This document shows, piece by piece, positions 1 to 8,503 of a stretch of DNA of 55,090 nt. Position numbers and translations under genes: made by a program. Below the pieces are notes generated by a model. It made no database searches. It was not told the DNA's origin and was given only the letters and a program-made list of their open reading frames with translations. Positions within the stretch are counted from its first letter, which is position 1, and each line of letters begins with the position of its first letter. The DNA is from Aromatoleum evansii. GTDB lineage: Bacteria > Pseudomonadota > Gammaproteobacteria > Burkholderiales > Rhodocyclaceae. The stretch lies in assembly GCF_012910805.1 (NCBI RefSeq), contig NZ_WTVK01000039.1:1-55090 (forward strand), given 5' to 3'.

Positions 1-121
1 CAAGCGGAGCGCGCAGCGCCGGCACGGCGCGGAGGCGTCAGGGATTGACGCCCGAAGGGGCGAGACGCCGCAGGCGGCTCGATGCGCAGCACGAAAGCCC
101 GGCCCCGCAGGGGAGACGCCC
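1..121. repeat. Repeat R1, left copy (hairpin-rich, 121 bp)
   Basis: This stretch matches 52187-52307 at 119 of 121 positions. It consists of successive short hairpins, for example GCGTCA/TGACGC, CGCCC/GGGCG and CCCC/GGGG. Both copies lie directly 3' of the stop codon of a minus-strand gene (HD hydrolase here, zinc-ribbon gene at the other copy). It begins at base 1, so it may extend further left. No gene is seen in it. A 3' untranslated or terminator-like role is inference. Confidence 0.9.
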
Positions 122-126
122 AGGGG

Positions 127-774
127 TCACGCTTGCGCCTCGATCTGCCCATGCACAGCAGCACGCAACGACTCCAGCGCAGCCAGGAACCGCTCGGCCG
201 CAACGTCAGCCGCCCACGGCTCCCACGGCCGACAACCGTAGATTTCAGCCAGCGGATCGACATCAAGCACCGGATGCACGATGCCCAGGACATCACGCAC
301 TTCATGAGCTGGCCAGCCAATGCAATGCACAGCCTCGGAAGCGGCCGCCACCGAGTCGGCCCGCTTGTGGACGGCGTGCGCTGCCGGCGACCAAGCGCGC
401 AGCTCGTACCGTTCCGAAACCGCAGCCATCAGGCGAGACGAAACAGCACGGAAGGAAAGGCCCAGCACGTCCTTCAGCGGAGAAATGCAATCGAACCCAA
501 GGAAACCTTCCTCGGCGTCGTGTAGAAGCTCCAGGAGCGCGTCAGAGGCCGGCAAAGGGGTGTCGCTCCACTGCCGGCGCAAAGCGAGCACCAGGAGCGA
601 ATGCTGGGCCACAGAGAGGGGCAGGGGCCATGATGATTCCCCACCCCAGCGGTACGTCCTCGCCAAACGCAAGGCAAGGTCACTGTCGAGCCACACGCCG
701 GGATCGGGATTGATGAGGTCGAGGCGACGGCCAGAAGGAAGCCGAACCCACGCGCGCGCCTTTGCCTGCGTCAT
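127..774 (-). CDS. HD-domain phosphohydrolase (YfbR-like)
   Basis: The 215-residue product carries the HD-superfamily metal-binding pattern: H58 in SVAQHSLLV, H85-D86 in LLHDAEE, and a downstream Asp near 140 (HKRADSVA). The family hydrolyses phosphate esters, often nucleotides. The N-terminal segment (GRRLDLINPDP, then ARTYRWGG) is typical of plasmid and phage members. The start ATG overlaps the upstream protease stop (ATGA), so the two genes are translationally coupled. It is the last gene of the long minus-strand operon that begins near 10,568. Substrate unknown. Confidence 0.8.
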   Translation of the reverse strand: MTQAKARAWVRLPSGRRLDLINPDPGVWLDSDLALRLARTYRWGGESSWPLPLSVAQHSLLVLALRRQWSDTPLPASDALLELLHDAEEGFLGFDCISPLKDVLGLSFRAVSSRLMAAVSERYELRAWSPAAHAVHKRADSVAAASEAVHCIGWPAHEVRDVLGIVHPVLDVDPLAEIYGCRPWEPWAADVAAERFLAALESLRAAVHGQIEAQA

Positions 775-1298
775 CGGCCGCCTCGCAAGATCATGAAGCC
801 GCCCGAATAGGCGATCTGGAAGCGGTTGAGCACGTCCATCCCCAGCAGCGGAGCGGAAAGGCGCTCCAGGACGGCGATAGCCGCACCCTCAACGGCGAAG
901 GGGCCGACGATCACCGTGTTGGCCGCAGTGATGCCACCACGTTCACGGCCTGCGGCCGTGTCAAAGGATGTTGCGCGGCCAGCGCGGATGCCAGCATTGC
1001 GGGCGAGCTTGACCGGCAGCGTCGTGAAGCGCGCTCCGGTGTCCACCATGAAGACCACGGGAAAGCCGTTGACGGCCCCGGCGATATAGTAGTGGCCGTC
1101 CGCAGCGCGCGGGATGGAGTAGTCCCCATTGCCCAGGCGCTGCGCCGGCTTGACCATCACGGGAGAGGCGGCCGCAACGTCTAGCTGGTCGCCGGGGTAG
1201 CTCTGGCCGTCATAGATGATGTATTCGCGCTGCTGCGCGTGCGATGTTCCAATGGCAAGGCAGGCCATCAGTGCCACAAGGGCGCGAGTAGCGTTCAT
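771..1298 (-). CDS. Secreted retropepsin-like aspartic protease
   Basis: The 175-residue protein has a signal peptide (residues 1-21, cleavage after SHA) followed by a single retropepsin fold. The catalytic motif is VDTGA (D86-T87-G88), preceded by GHYYIAGAVNGFPV, and the second family motif is LLGMDVL near 151-157. This is the clan AA, TIGR02281-like family. The start was chosen at ATG 1298 because GGAG lies 7 bases upstream; a longer frame exists but overlaps the DUF1294 gene. It is probably periplasmic, with an unknown substrate. A second, membrane-anchored member lies at 2465-3283. Confidence 0.8.
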   Translation of the reverse strand: MNATRALVALMACLAIGTSHAQQREYIIYDGQSYPGDQLDVAAASPVMVKPAQRLGNGDYSIPRAADGHYYIAGAVNGFPVVFMVDTGARFTTLPVKLARNAGIRAGRATSFDTAAGRERGGITAANTVIVGPFAVEGAAIAVLERLSAPLLGMDVLNRFQIAYSGGFMILRGGR

Positions 1299-1720
1299 TG
1301 CCAACTCCAGCGATAGAAGCCAGTCAAGTGCGCGAAAATAGCGGCGTTCGCGGCGCTGGCCAGCCAGGTGAAAAACAGAAAGGAAGCCTTCCGCGACTTG
1401 TGGCGGAAGGCATGTTGACCAATCAAGGCACCGGGCCAGCCGCATAGCAGCGCGATCCAGTGCAAAGACTTTTCAGACCAGCGCCAACGGTCAGCGACGG
1501 CCGCTGATTTGTCGAGGCCGTAGGCCAGAAAGGCCAAGTTGCTCATGAGCGCATAGGCCCAAGCGTAGTGAGGCCGGATACGCCCGGCGATGCTGGCGAC
1601 AATTACGCCCACAAGGAACACCGTGCCCAGCGATGGGCGATCCAAAAGCGATCCGCCAGTGACAGGCCCGGCGCGTTCATTTCGCCAAAGCAGGATCAGC
1701 GGAGAGGCCCAGGGCCACAA
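1295..1720 (-). CDS. DUF1294 membrane protein
   Basis: The family signature is visible in the middle and C-terminal part: YGLDKSAA, then WRWSEKSLHW, CGWPGALIGQ, and RHKSRKASF. Several hydrophobic segments indicate an inner-membrane protein. Its function is unknown in all members; some are fused to cold-shock or nuclease domains. The start is uncertain because the frame overlaps the upstream lipoprotein gene by about 44 bp and no good ribosome site is seen. The stop overlaps the start of the next gene (ATGA). Confidence 0.7.
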   Translation of the reverse strand: MWPWASPLILLWRNERAGPVTGGSLLDRPSLGTVFLVGVIVASIAGRIRPHYAWAYALMSNLAFLAYGLDKSAAVADRWRWSEKSLHWIALLCGWPGALIGQHAFRHKSRKASFLFFTWLASAANAAIFAHLTGFYRWSWQ

Positions 1721-2438
1721 TCAAGCCGGCAGCCTCCTGCAAGCCCGCAAGGGACGACTGGATGAGTCGCGCCGGCACCAGCTCGGCATCCTCGGCCGTG
1801 GCCAGCACGGAGCACTTCTGTTCCGTGCTGCCTTCCTTGCGCGTCAGGTTGACGACATTGCGCTGACGGTAGCGCCACGTCTCGCAGCGCGACAGGCATT
1901 TGCCGTCCGGGTCGCCGGCCGTGGCCGCGTTCACCGAGTCCTGCGCGCCGGTTGCATTCCCGACATTGGATGCAATCGTGCCGATCAGCATGGCCAGCGG
2001 GTTCAGCGACAGCATCACGGAGCCGCCCCGGCCGCTTTTGGTGGCCAAGGGTGCGGGGTTCTCGGCATAGTCGCCCACGCGAACCTCGGCGGTACGCCGG
2101 GTCGCGGGGCGCAGCGCCTGGAAGGCACCGTCCAGCTCGTACACCACGTCAGCCTGTTCGCGGGTGTCCACCAGCTCGAAGCCGCTGGAGGCCAGCGAAG
2201 CCCGCGCGGCGGCCGTCAGCTTTGGGCTGGCCAGGAATTCGATGAAGACTTTGCGCCCTCGATCAGCAGTCAGGTCGATGCGCCCGGTGATGGCCACCTT
2301 GACCTCGGCGGCCGTGGCGGCCGTGGCGGCCGCTACAGCAGCCGGAGCATCGTCGGGCACCGCTTCAGAACTGGCCAGCGCAGGTAGGGCGCAGCCGGCC
2401 GCAGCGGTCAGAAGCAGGTAAAGCGGAAGGTGACGCAT
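1677..2438 (-). CDS. Putative lipoprotein, unknown function
   Basis: The 253-residue product starts at ATG 2438, preceded by AGGAGG. It has a lipoprotein-type signal ending in TAAAGC, with lipidation expected at that Cys. After an Ala-rich linker it holds a mixed alpha/beta region (about 55-130) and a Gly/Ala hydrophobic stretch near 145-170 (LNPLAMLIGTIASNVG). Three Cys lie in the C-terminal half. The hydrophobic segment loosely recalls surface lipoproteins such as TraT, but no family was recognised. An outer-membrane or periplasmic location is likely. Confidence 0.65.
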   Translation of the reverse strand: MRHLPLYLLLTAAAGCALPALASSEAVPDDAPAAVAAATAATAAEVKVAITGRIDLTADRGRKVFIEFLASPKLTAAARASLASSGFELVDTREQADVVYELDGAFQALRPATRRTAEVRVGDYAENPAPLATKSGRGGSVMLSLNPLAMLIGTIASNVGNATGAQDSVNAATAGDPDGKCLSRCETWRYRQRNVVNLTRKEGSTEQKCSVLATAEDAELVPARLIQSSLAGLQEAAGLIVALGLSADPALAK

Positions 2439-2464
2439 GTTTTCCTCCTTGTTGTTCTTGATGT

Positions 2465-3283
2465 TCAATCGTCTTCTCGGAAATGGGTGGTGGAGAACAG
2501 CAGCGCCGATCCGCGTTGCTCGATCTGCACCATCCCCAGGATGTTCATGCCCAGCAATGCAGGGCCGTTCATGGTGGGCATGACGGCAACCTGGACGTTA
2601 TGGGCACGGAAGGAACCGAAAACCACTTCTGCTACCGTGGCGACGCATCCGAAGACCTCGCCGGCCGCCGTGCTGAACTGGCGAGGTTCGCATGATGTGA
2701 TGCCCAAGGGCTTGGCCAGCGAGCCAGGAACGGATGTCACGCCCGCGCCGGTATCCACAATGAAGGTGACAGGCTGGCCGTTGATGCTGCCCGGCGTCTC
2801 ATAGTGCCCGCGCTGATTCTTTGGCACGCTCATGGTGGCCACGCGCGGCGGCTCGCCCGCTCGTTGTGCGGCCGTGGCGGCAGGCTTTTTGCCGAAGTAG
2901 TCGAAGGCAACAAAGCACAGGAACCCGATCCCGATCCAGACATAGGCGATGCCGGCGAGGCGCGGCCTTGCCATGTAGAAGGCCGCACCGGCTACCATCA
3001 GGAGGCACAAGACCGGATGGCTCAACACGAAACCTTTGAGCCATTGGGTCGTCATCAAGAGGGCGTCGTGTGGAGTCGCCCCATGCGCTATTTGCCAGAT
3101 CGCGCCCGCGACAATCAGAAAGGCGTAGGGCAGCGCATTGGCGATGACGAACTGCAAAAAGGTGATACGGGGTTGGTCTGCGCGAACCTCGCGCGAACCG
3201 CGAAACACCTTCGGGTCATAGTAATGATCCTGCATGGTTTTCGCGGCCCGCTCTCGGTACCAATCCCGGTCATCTGCGCTCAT
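2465..3283 (-). CDS. Membrane-anchored retropepsin-like aspartic protease
   Basis: The 272-residue product has an N-terminal cytoplasmic stretch, about three membrane segments (roughly 43-63, 88-104 and 109-128), then a retropepsin domain. The catalytic motif is FIVDTGA (D177-T178-G179), preceded by GHYETPGSINGQPV, with LLGMNILG near the end. It resembles TIGR02281-family proteases and is a distant paralogue of the product of 771-1298. It lies 9 bp downstream of the OmpA-domain gene, in the same operon. The protease domain is predicted to face the periplasm; the substrate is unknown. Confidence 0.8.
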   Translation of the reverse strand: MSADDRDWYRERAAKTMQDHYYDPKVFRGSREVRADQPRITFLQFVIANALPYAFLIVAGAIWQIAHGATPHDALLMTTQWLKGFVLSHPVLCLLMVAGAAFYMARPRLAGIAYVWIGIGFLCFVAFDYFGKKPAATAAQRAGEPPRVATMSVPKNQRGHYETPGSINGQPVTFIVDTGAGVTSVPGSLAKPLGITSCEPRQFSTAAGEVFGCVATVAEVVFGSFRAHNVQVAVMPTMNGPALLGMNILGMVQIEQRGSALLFSTTHFREDD

Positions 3284-3292
3284 GGCCAGCTT

Positions 3293-4348
3293 TCACTTGC
3301 TGAAGGCCACGGCCGGCGCTGGCATCACCAGCTCAACCTCTACGCGCCGGTTTGCGCTGCGCCCAGCCTCGGTGTCATTCGAGGCGACAAAGCAGGTCAC
3401 GCAGTAGGAGACTTTCAGCTTTCGGGGGTCAACGCCACCACGGGCAAACGCGGCGCGCACAGTCGCAGCTCTTGCGATGGCCAAGGCGCGATTGCCGGCC
3501 ACGGTGCCGGTCGAATCAGTGCGGCCACGGATCAAGACGCGCTCGGCCGTCATGGCCAGTGGCAGCAGCTCGGACAAATTACGCTTGGCCTCATCGTTCA
3601 GATTTGCCACGGAGCTAGAAAACGGGAGCGAGCGCAAGGAACTGGAGGCAGTAGCCGCGACTGGCGCGGCCGTGGCCGGGCCGACTGCAACTACCGTCAC
3701 GGGGCGCACGTCGTCGGTGAGCTGGGCGGAGCCGGCCGGGATGGCATCCGCTTCGGCCCGGATGGCGAGTGTGGCGACAGTATGGGCGTCTAGCTTGGCC
3801 AAGACCGAAGGCTGCGGCCGTGCAGCCGCCTTGCCGGTCGCCTCTGGTGCAGCATCGGTGCTGCCCAGCATCGGAGTCTTGGGCGTTGGTGCCGCACACG
3901 GATTGCATGGCACAAAGTAGTCGGTGCCGGTTTGTGGATCGCGCACTTGGGCCAGCCCGGTGAGCACGGGCGCGCCCATCAGGAGCACACGGGGTTGCTC
4001 GGGAGGCATCGGCGCGCATCCGGTTACGCCAGCGGCAAGCATGGACGCCCCTAGCGCCCAAGTCACAGGCGCTGGCCAGAACGGCGTGCCAGGATGGAGT
4101 GCGCGCCGGCCCTTGCGCGTCAGAGACAGTCGGATGGATGTGCCGGCAGGCTTGCGCGACAGATAGCCGCGGTCGATAAGGTGGCGGGTTTCACCCAGGT
4201 ACTCGCGCATCACGGCCAGATCGACAGCACCGCACAATGGGCGGCCCGCCGCGCGTTCCGAAAGCACCCGAATGCCCCGCACTTCGCCACGGTCGAGCGC
4301 ACGCAGCAGCGCAAGCGCGGTTCCGTTCAAGTCGGGATGTTTGCTCAT
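3293..4348 (-). CDS. OmpA-domain protein with unusual N-terminal region
   Basis: Residues about 235-345 form an OmpA-like peptidoglycan-binding domain (LPFSSSVANLN, RGRTDSTG, NRALAIARAATV, NRRVEVEL). Residues 1-85 are charged and look like a small winged-helix unit (ALLRALDRGEVRG, LIDRGYLSRKPAG, LSLTRKGRRAL). Between them is an internal hydrophobic segment ending in AAGVTGC, like a lipobox at about residue 112. The order cytosolic domain, membrane or lipid anchor, periplasmic OmpA domain is odd for an OmpA protein. The start ATG lies 4 bp after the HU stop. An internal start at the hydrophobic Met would give an ordinary lipoprotein. Confidence 0.75.
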   Translation of the reverse strand: MSKHPDLNGTALALLRALDRGEVRGIRVLSERAAGRPLCGAVDLAVMREYLGETRHLIDRGYLSRKPAGTSIRLSLTRKGRRALHPGTPFWPAPVTWALGASMLAAGVTGCAPMPPEQPRVLLMGAPVLTGLAQVRDPQTGTDYFVPCNPCAAPTPKTPMLGSTDAAPEATGKAAARPQPSVLAKLDAHTVATLAIRAEADAIPAGSAQLTDDVRPVTVVAVGPATAAPVAATASSSLRSLPFSSSVANLNDEAKRNLSELLPLAMTAERVLIRGRTDSTGTVAGNRALAIARAATVRAAFARGGVDPRKLKVSYCVTCFVASNDTEAGRSANRRVEVELVMPAPAVAFSK

Positions 4349-4351
4349 GGT

Positions 4352-4627
4352 TCAGTCCTTCACCAAGTCCTTGAACGTGGCCCCAGGCGTGAACTTCGGC
4401 TTGTGGGTCGAGGGAATCTTGATCGGCGCGCCGGTCTTCGGGTTGCGCCCGGTGCGCGCCGCAACGGCTGCTTTCTCGAAAGTGCCAAAGCCGGTGAGCT
4501 TCACCGCGCCGCCCTTGGCCACCTCGTTTTGTACGATGGTGATGAGGCTATCGAGAAAGCGCGTGGTGGCCGCCTTGGATGCTTCGGTGTCTTCAGCAAT
4601 GGCGTCGATCAGGTCTTGTCGGTTCAT
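4352..4627 (-). CDS. HU-family nucleoid-associated protein
   Basis: The 91 residues match HU/IHF along their full length: MNRQDLIDAIA, GFGTFEKAAVAARTGRNPKTG (the DNA-binding arm) and FTPGATFKDLVKD. HU dimers bend and compact DNA. A GGAG site lies 6 bases before the ATG. A plasmid-borne HU could help relaxosome assembly or silence transfer genes, but that is inference. Confidence 0.95.
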   Translation of the reverse strand: MNRQDLIDAIAEDTEASKAATTRFLDSLITIVQNEVAKGGAVKLTGFGTFEKAAVAARTGRNPKTGAPIKIPSTHKPKFTPGATFKDLVKD

Positions 4628-4642
4628 GGAAATCTCCGTGTG

Positions 4643-4786
4643 TCAGTTGAGAATATGACCCAGCACCTTGCCGCAACGGGCGCAGCGCCGTTCATGTACT
4701 TGGGTTCCGTCCCAGCTCGAATAGATGGGCGTGGACAGCGGCGAATGGATGCCAAACAGGCAAAGCAGGGCGTTCCACACCTTCAC
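4643..4786 (-). CDS. Small protein, 47 aa, with a CxxC pair
   Basis: A GTG start overlaps the stop of the HAD gene (GTGA) and opens a 47-residue frame. Visible features are a hydrophobic N-terminus (WNALLCLFGIHSP) and a C-terminal CARCGKVLGH knuckle that could be half of a zinc ribbon. The frame fills the gap between the HAD and HU genes, which are otherwise packed without spacing. This supports it being real. Function unknown. Confidence 0.6.
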   Translation of the reverse strand: MKVWNALLCLFGIHSPLSTPIYSSWDGTQVHERRCARCGKVLGHILN

Positions 4787-5307
4787 GGTGCGGCCCACAT
4801 CACGCGGGTGAGCTGAAGCAGCGACTCCCCGGTAAGTCCGTCCAGATACTCGGTGGCCACCAGCCGGCGTGTATCTGGAAATTCCTGCACGCGGTCATCG
4901 AGGGCAGCCCACTGGGTGACGCCGTACTCGCGGACAACGCAAAGGATCTCGTCCAGCCTGGTGCAATCAGGCAAAACGGGCGTGCAGCCGATAACGCGCT
5001 CGCGCAGCTCGATGGAGAAGAAGTTGCGCAGCTCATCCAGCGTATGCGTCTCGCGCCAGTTGGACGAAATCACCACATCAACATCGGGATGCGTTCGCAG
5101 CCATGTTTCCAGCAGGGGCAGGTAAATCAGCGTGCCAGACTGGCCAGGGTGTAGAACCCCGTCGATGTCCAGCATCAGGACGGGGCCACGGGGAGCACGC
5201 TGAAGCGCCCATCGTGTTGCGCGTTGAGTCGCCGGCAGACTTTCGCGCGCGAAAGTCGGGGCGACGGTCGGGCGAATGCCGACGAAGCGGAGTAGGGCGC
5301 TCATCAT
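4783..5307 (-). CDS. HAD-superfamily hydrolase (HAD_SAK_2-like)
   Basis: The 174-residue product shows HAD motif I (LMLDIDGVLHPG, D47 and D49), motif II (VVISSNWRET) and motif III (AALDDR). It resembles HAD domains of the Swiss Army Knife RNA-repair type (PF18143). The ATG start overlaps the stop of the DUF1173 gene (ATGATGA). Codons for TFARES near residue 18-23 contain palindrome P1. A phosphatase role is likely; the substrate is unknown. Confidence 0.75.
   Translation of the reverse strand: MMSALLRFVGIRPTVAPTFARESLPATQRATRWALQRAPRGPVLMLDIDGVLHPGQSGTLIYLPLLETWLRTHPDVDVVISSNWRETHTLDELRNFFSIELRERVIGCTPVLPDCTRLDEILCVVREYGVTQWAALDDRVQEFPDTRRLVATEYLDGLTGESLLQLTRVMWAAP
5238..5257. repeat. Dispersed palindrome P1
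   Basis: GACTTTCGCGCGCGAAAGTC is a perfect palindrome inside the HAD gene, read as FARES. Confidence 0.9.
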
Positions 5308-6515
5308 CGGCCGTGCTCCGGCAGCGCCGGCAGCGCCGGCATAGGAGCCTCGCCAGCCACCCACTTCCATGAAGGGAGCTTGCTTTCCGCAATCAATTCA
5401 TCGACGGCGGCCGCATAGTCTTCACTGGCCCCAGGCGGAACCACGTACATGGCGGTCGGCTCCGGCTCGGTATCCGAAGCCACCGCGCAGGCCAGCGGCC
5501 GCGTGGAAGGCAGGTTGTACCGCATCCCTTTCATGAAGCGCCGGTTCTGCTGCGTCAGAGCATCGAGCGCCATCTTCTCGAAGGTGCTTTCAAACGGAAT
5601 CCAGTTCTCGGTCACGCACATCAGCGCGACTTCCTCCAGCGAGGCCACGCCGGTAGCGCCGATGCTGAAAGTGCCGATCATCATCAGGTGGGTGCCCTCC
5701 AAGGCATCCCACAGGCCCAGCTCCACCTCGAATCTCTTGAGCAGCCTCTTGTAGATGTCGTCGTTCATCATGAAGTGGCAATCGGGCAGGTGCTTGAGGA
5801 CGATCTTGTGCCCGTAGCGCGACTGAGCCAGTTCCTTCACCTCCCCCACCACCAGCATCAAGCGCCGGGTGCCCTTCTCGGGCGTGGCGATTCGCATCAT
5901 CTGCGCGAGTCGCCGCTGGGTGATTTCGTTCTTCTTCTCGGCGTTGAACGATTCGGGCATGTAGAGCATTCCGGCCAAGCTCGCGCCTTTTGCAGTCTTG
6001 TCCTCGGCTGCTTGCAGCAGATACTTGCGGATCACGTACCAACTGCGCTTGCCGGCCATCGTCGGTGCCCATCGGTTGAAGCCCGCTTCTTCCCACAGGT
6101 AATGCAGGGTGCCGCGCAGGGTCAGTTTGTTGCCATCGGTCTTGACGCTATCCGTCTCCTTTCCGCTCGGTGCCGGCGCGGATCGGCTGGCCCCCTTGGA
6201 CAGCGCGAAGTCGAACTTCAGCGCCGTGGTGCCTTCGTCGGGGTTCTCCTGGATCGCGGAGCCAATGACTTGGCCAAGCCCGGACAGCTCGGGCGGCGGC
6301 TCGTAGGAATCGCAGGCCGGGGCGTGGCCGCTACCAGAATTGGGCATCCGTTTGATGAGGTACTTGTCATCGACCTTGGCCACGTACATTTCAATGCCAG
6401 GGGTACGGCACAGGCACAGCGGCCGCTCCCGCGAGCTGTAGATATTGGCCAGCAGCTCGGACAAGGCTGGGTCGTCTGAATGAATGGATTGCCCGCCAAT
6501 CTGGTAGATCGCCAT
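5304..6515 (-). CDS. DUF1173 family protein
   Basis: The 403-residue product matches the plasmid-associated DUF1173 family. It has an N-terminal RPLCLC motif, MYVAKVDDKYLIKRMP, and the conserved SGSGHAPACDSYEPP block. The His/Cys-rich N-terminus could bind metal. The family function is unknown, though genes of this family recur on large conjugative plasmids. The gene sits between the zeta toxin and HAD genes with short or no spacing. Confidence 0.85.
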   Translation of the reverse strand: MAIYQIGGQSIHSDDPALSELLANIYSSRERPLCLCRTPGIEMYVAKVDDKYLIKRMPNSGSGHAPACDSYEPPPELSGLGQVIGSAIQENPDEGTTALKFDFALSKGASRSAPAPSGKETDSVKTDGNKLTLRGTLHYLWEEAGFNRWAPTMAGKRSWYVIRKYLLQAAEDKTAKGASLAGMLYMPESFNAEKKNEITQRRLAQMMRIATPEKGTRRLMLVVGEVKELAQSRYGHKIVLKHLPDCHFMMNDDIYKRLLKRFEVELGLWDALEGTHLMMIGTFSIGATGVASLEEVALMCVTENWIPFESTFEKMALDALTQQNRRFMKGMRYNLPSTRPLACAVASDTEPEPTAMYVVPPGASEDYAAAVDELIAESKLPSWKWVAGEAPMPALPALPEHGR

Positions 6516-6530
6516 GTTTTTCTCCCTTGC

Positions 6531-8213
6531 TTACCGGCCCATGTCCCGGCCCACGTCCCGCGCGTTCTCCCGCGCAGGCTCTTTGCCCTGCTCGTACACC
6601 TGACTCTTTTCGTTGCCGTGCTGGATCGTCACTTTCTCGCCTACCCGGACATCCCGATCCAGCCCTTCCTTCTCGTAGCGCACAGCCACCATGTCGGACA
6701 TCTTCACCAGGGCGTGATGCGATGAGGTGGCCACCACTTCGCCCTTCACGTCCTGCTTGAGTTCTTGCGCATCCCGCACCACCAAGCCCCGATGACTGGC
6801 GGCCATGTCGATCACGCGCCGCGATTCATCCACGGTGACACTTCCCTCCGGGACGCGGCCCCGATGAAGCTGCTCGGACAGCTCGGCACGCGCATTGAAG
6901 TAGCTGGTTTCCCGCTGGTCTTGACTGGTCTGAGGTGTCCAGCTCTGCTTGATGTCGTGAAGCTGCTTGTAGGCCCCGTCCAGCTCCGGGTGGCGCTCCA
7001 GCGCCTCCCGCTTGGTGAGCTGGTCGAATGCCTGGGCGCGCTGATAGGCCGGGGTCTGCTCGAAACGGGCCAAGTCGTTTCGAGCCGCTTCGAGCTTGGC
7101 CGCCAGCTCGTCACGGTCGGCCAGCACCGGCCGCGCGGTGCGCTCCTGTTCCGGCCGCAAGGCATCAGCGTAGGCCCGCTTCAGGGCCTCGTCGTTGCCC
7201 CCGATGTACTTGCCATACTCCCGCACACCCTCCTTCTCGGTGTACGTGGTCTGCCCCGGCGTCGAGGCCGATTCCCGGCCATTGGGAAGGCGCTCGGTGC
7301 GGATCACATAGGGCTGGTCTTCAGCCTTGGCATCCCGGAAGGCCCTGGCGGCGTCATTGACGTTGCTGTAGTCCTTCGCATCGTTCTTGGCCACGGTGCC
7401 CACGGTGTAGGTCACGTTGTCGCGCACACCTTCCCGCTGCTTGGCCAGCGTATTGATGTCGTCCAGGGCGGACACGTAATCGCGCCGCTCGGCGTGCGTC
7501 CAGGCGCGCCCGCGCTCCTGCTCCAACACATCAACCGCTGCTGCTCGCCGTTTCCACTCTCCGCGCTCTTGGCTGTTCTCGTAGATTTGCCGTTGGTTGG
7601 CGTCATAGACGCGCACCGAGTCGGTGAGCTTGTCCCGCTCCAAGGCGCGCACGGACTCCACCATGCCGTTGTAGGCGTTGTCGTGCTGTTCCTTGTTGAC
7701 GAACCGCCCGGTGCCGCGCTCGGCCACCTGTTCCTCGAAGCGCAGCCGTGCGCGGGTCACTGAGGTTTCCGGGTTGACGGCCAACACTCTGGCCTCCACC
7801 TCGTAACCCTGTTCCTTCAGGCGAGTGGTCAAGTCCCGGATGTTCTCCGGGCTGCGCATCGTGCCGTCCACCACCAGATTGCGGCGGTTCTCCACGGCGG
7901 CCAGCGTGAGGCGGGTAGCCCATTCGCCGGCCTCTTTCTGCGTTCGGTCGGCGGCGTGCTGGGGGTCTTCGCGCGAAAGCTGCTTGTAGCGCGGGTTTTC
8001 CTCGCGCATCCGGTCGGCGTCGATCACCACAGCGCCACCGTTGGCGCGCAGCTCGCGGATCGCTTCGGCCGCCAGCGCCGATTTACCCGATCCCGGTTGG
8101 CCACCCAACAGGATCGCCTTCGGATTCTCCTGCGCCGTCGTTCTTGCCAGTGCATCGCGCTCTACGTCTTTGTAGGCGCTCTCCATTGCGTACTTGGAAA
8201 CCTCCCCAGCCAT
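6531..8213 (-). CDS. Zeta-toxin kinase with C-terminal KfrB-like module
   Basis: The 560-residue protein starts with a zeta-toxin P-loop kinase: Walker A GGQPGSGKS at 37-45, then VIDADRMREENPRY. Zeta toxins phosphorylate UDP-N-acetylglucosamine or related nucleotides and stop cell-wall synthesis. Residues about 410-560 form a KfrB-like module (SVTVDESRRVIDMAA, SSHHALVKMSDMVAVRYE, SQVYEQGKEPA). This module is clearly homologous to the C-terminus of the Fic protein at 8998-10086. A small upstream gene (8231-8491) is the likely antitoxin. The long middle region (200-400) is charged and unassigned. Confidence 0.85.
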   Translation of the reverse strand: MAGEVSKYAMESAYKDVERDALARTTAQENPKAILLGGQPGSGKSALAAEAIRELRANGGAVVIDADRMREENPRYKQLSREDPQHAADRTQKEAGEWATRLTLAAVENRRNLVVDGTMRSPENIRDLTTRLKEQGYEVEARVLAVNPETSVTRARLRFEEQVAERGTGRFVNKEQHDNAYNGMVESVRALERDKLTDSVRVYDANQRQIYENSQERGEWKRRAAAVDVLEQERGRAWTHAERRDYVSALDDINTLAKQREGVRDNVTYTVGTVAKNDAKDYSNVNDAARAFRDAKAEDQPYVIRTERLPNGRESASTPGQTTYTEKEGVREYGKYIGGNDEALKRAYADALRPEQERTARPVLADRDELAAKLEAARNDLARFEQTPAYQRAQAFDQLTKREALERHPELDGAYKQLHDIKQSWTPQTSQDQRETSYFNARAELSEQLHRGRVPEGSVTVDESRRVIDMAASHRGLVVRDAQELKQDVKGEVVATSSHHALVKMSDMVAVRYEKEGLDRDVRVGEKVTIQHGNEKSQVYEQGKEPARENARDVGRDMGR

Positions 8214-8230
8214 TTGTCTGCCCTCCTGCC

Positions 8231-8491
8231 TTATTGGTAAAGGTCGCGGGCCTGCTGGCCGTACTGAGTGATGACGCGCTCGATGGCCTCGTCAGCATTC
8301 GGATCGAGGTCTTCGCGGATCGTGCGCAGCTCGTCCTTCGCTTTCTGAGCGGCCGCAATCACGGCCTCGTCAGGGGTAGCTTTTTCGCGCTCGGCGGCAA
8401 TGGCTTCGGAGTGGTGGGCGATGATGGCCCCCAGGACATCCAGCGCCACCTCGTAGCGGACGCCGGCACGGCTGAAAAGTTGATTGGTCAT
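8231..8491 (-). CDS. Small helical protein, candidate antitoxin of the zeta protein
   Basis: The 86-residue, mostly helical, acidic protein lies 17 bp upstream of the zeta-toxin gene, where epsilon-type antitoxins usually sit. GAGG precedes the ATG. The sequence (HHSEAIAAEREKATPDEAV, then AKDELRTIREDL) does not clearly match classical epsilon, so the antitoxin role rests on size and position. Confidence 0.6.
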   Translation of the reverse strand: MTNQLFSRAGVRYEVALDVLGAIIAHHSEAIAAEREKATPDEAVIAAAQKAKDELRTIREDLDPNADEAIERVITQYGQQARDLYQ

Positions 8492-8503
8492 GGTCTGGAT
8501 TCC

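Noticed and set aside
45-713. Long open frames on the plus strand opposite the HD gene
   Set aside because: They are Arg/Pro-rich shadows of the minus-strand gene; such frames occur throughout this GC-rich window.
7967-7979. CTTCGCGCGAAAG as a further member of the dispersed palindrome family
   Set aside because: The arms are shorter and the core TTTCGC-NN-GCGAAA is broken; it fits normal codons in the zeta gene.
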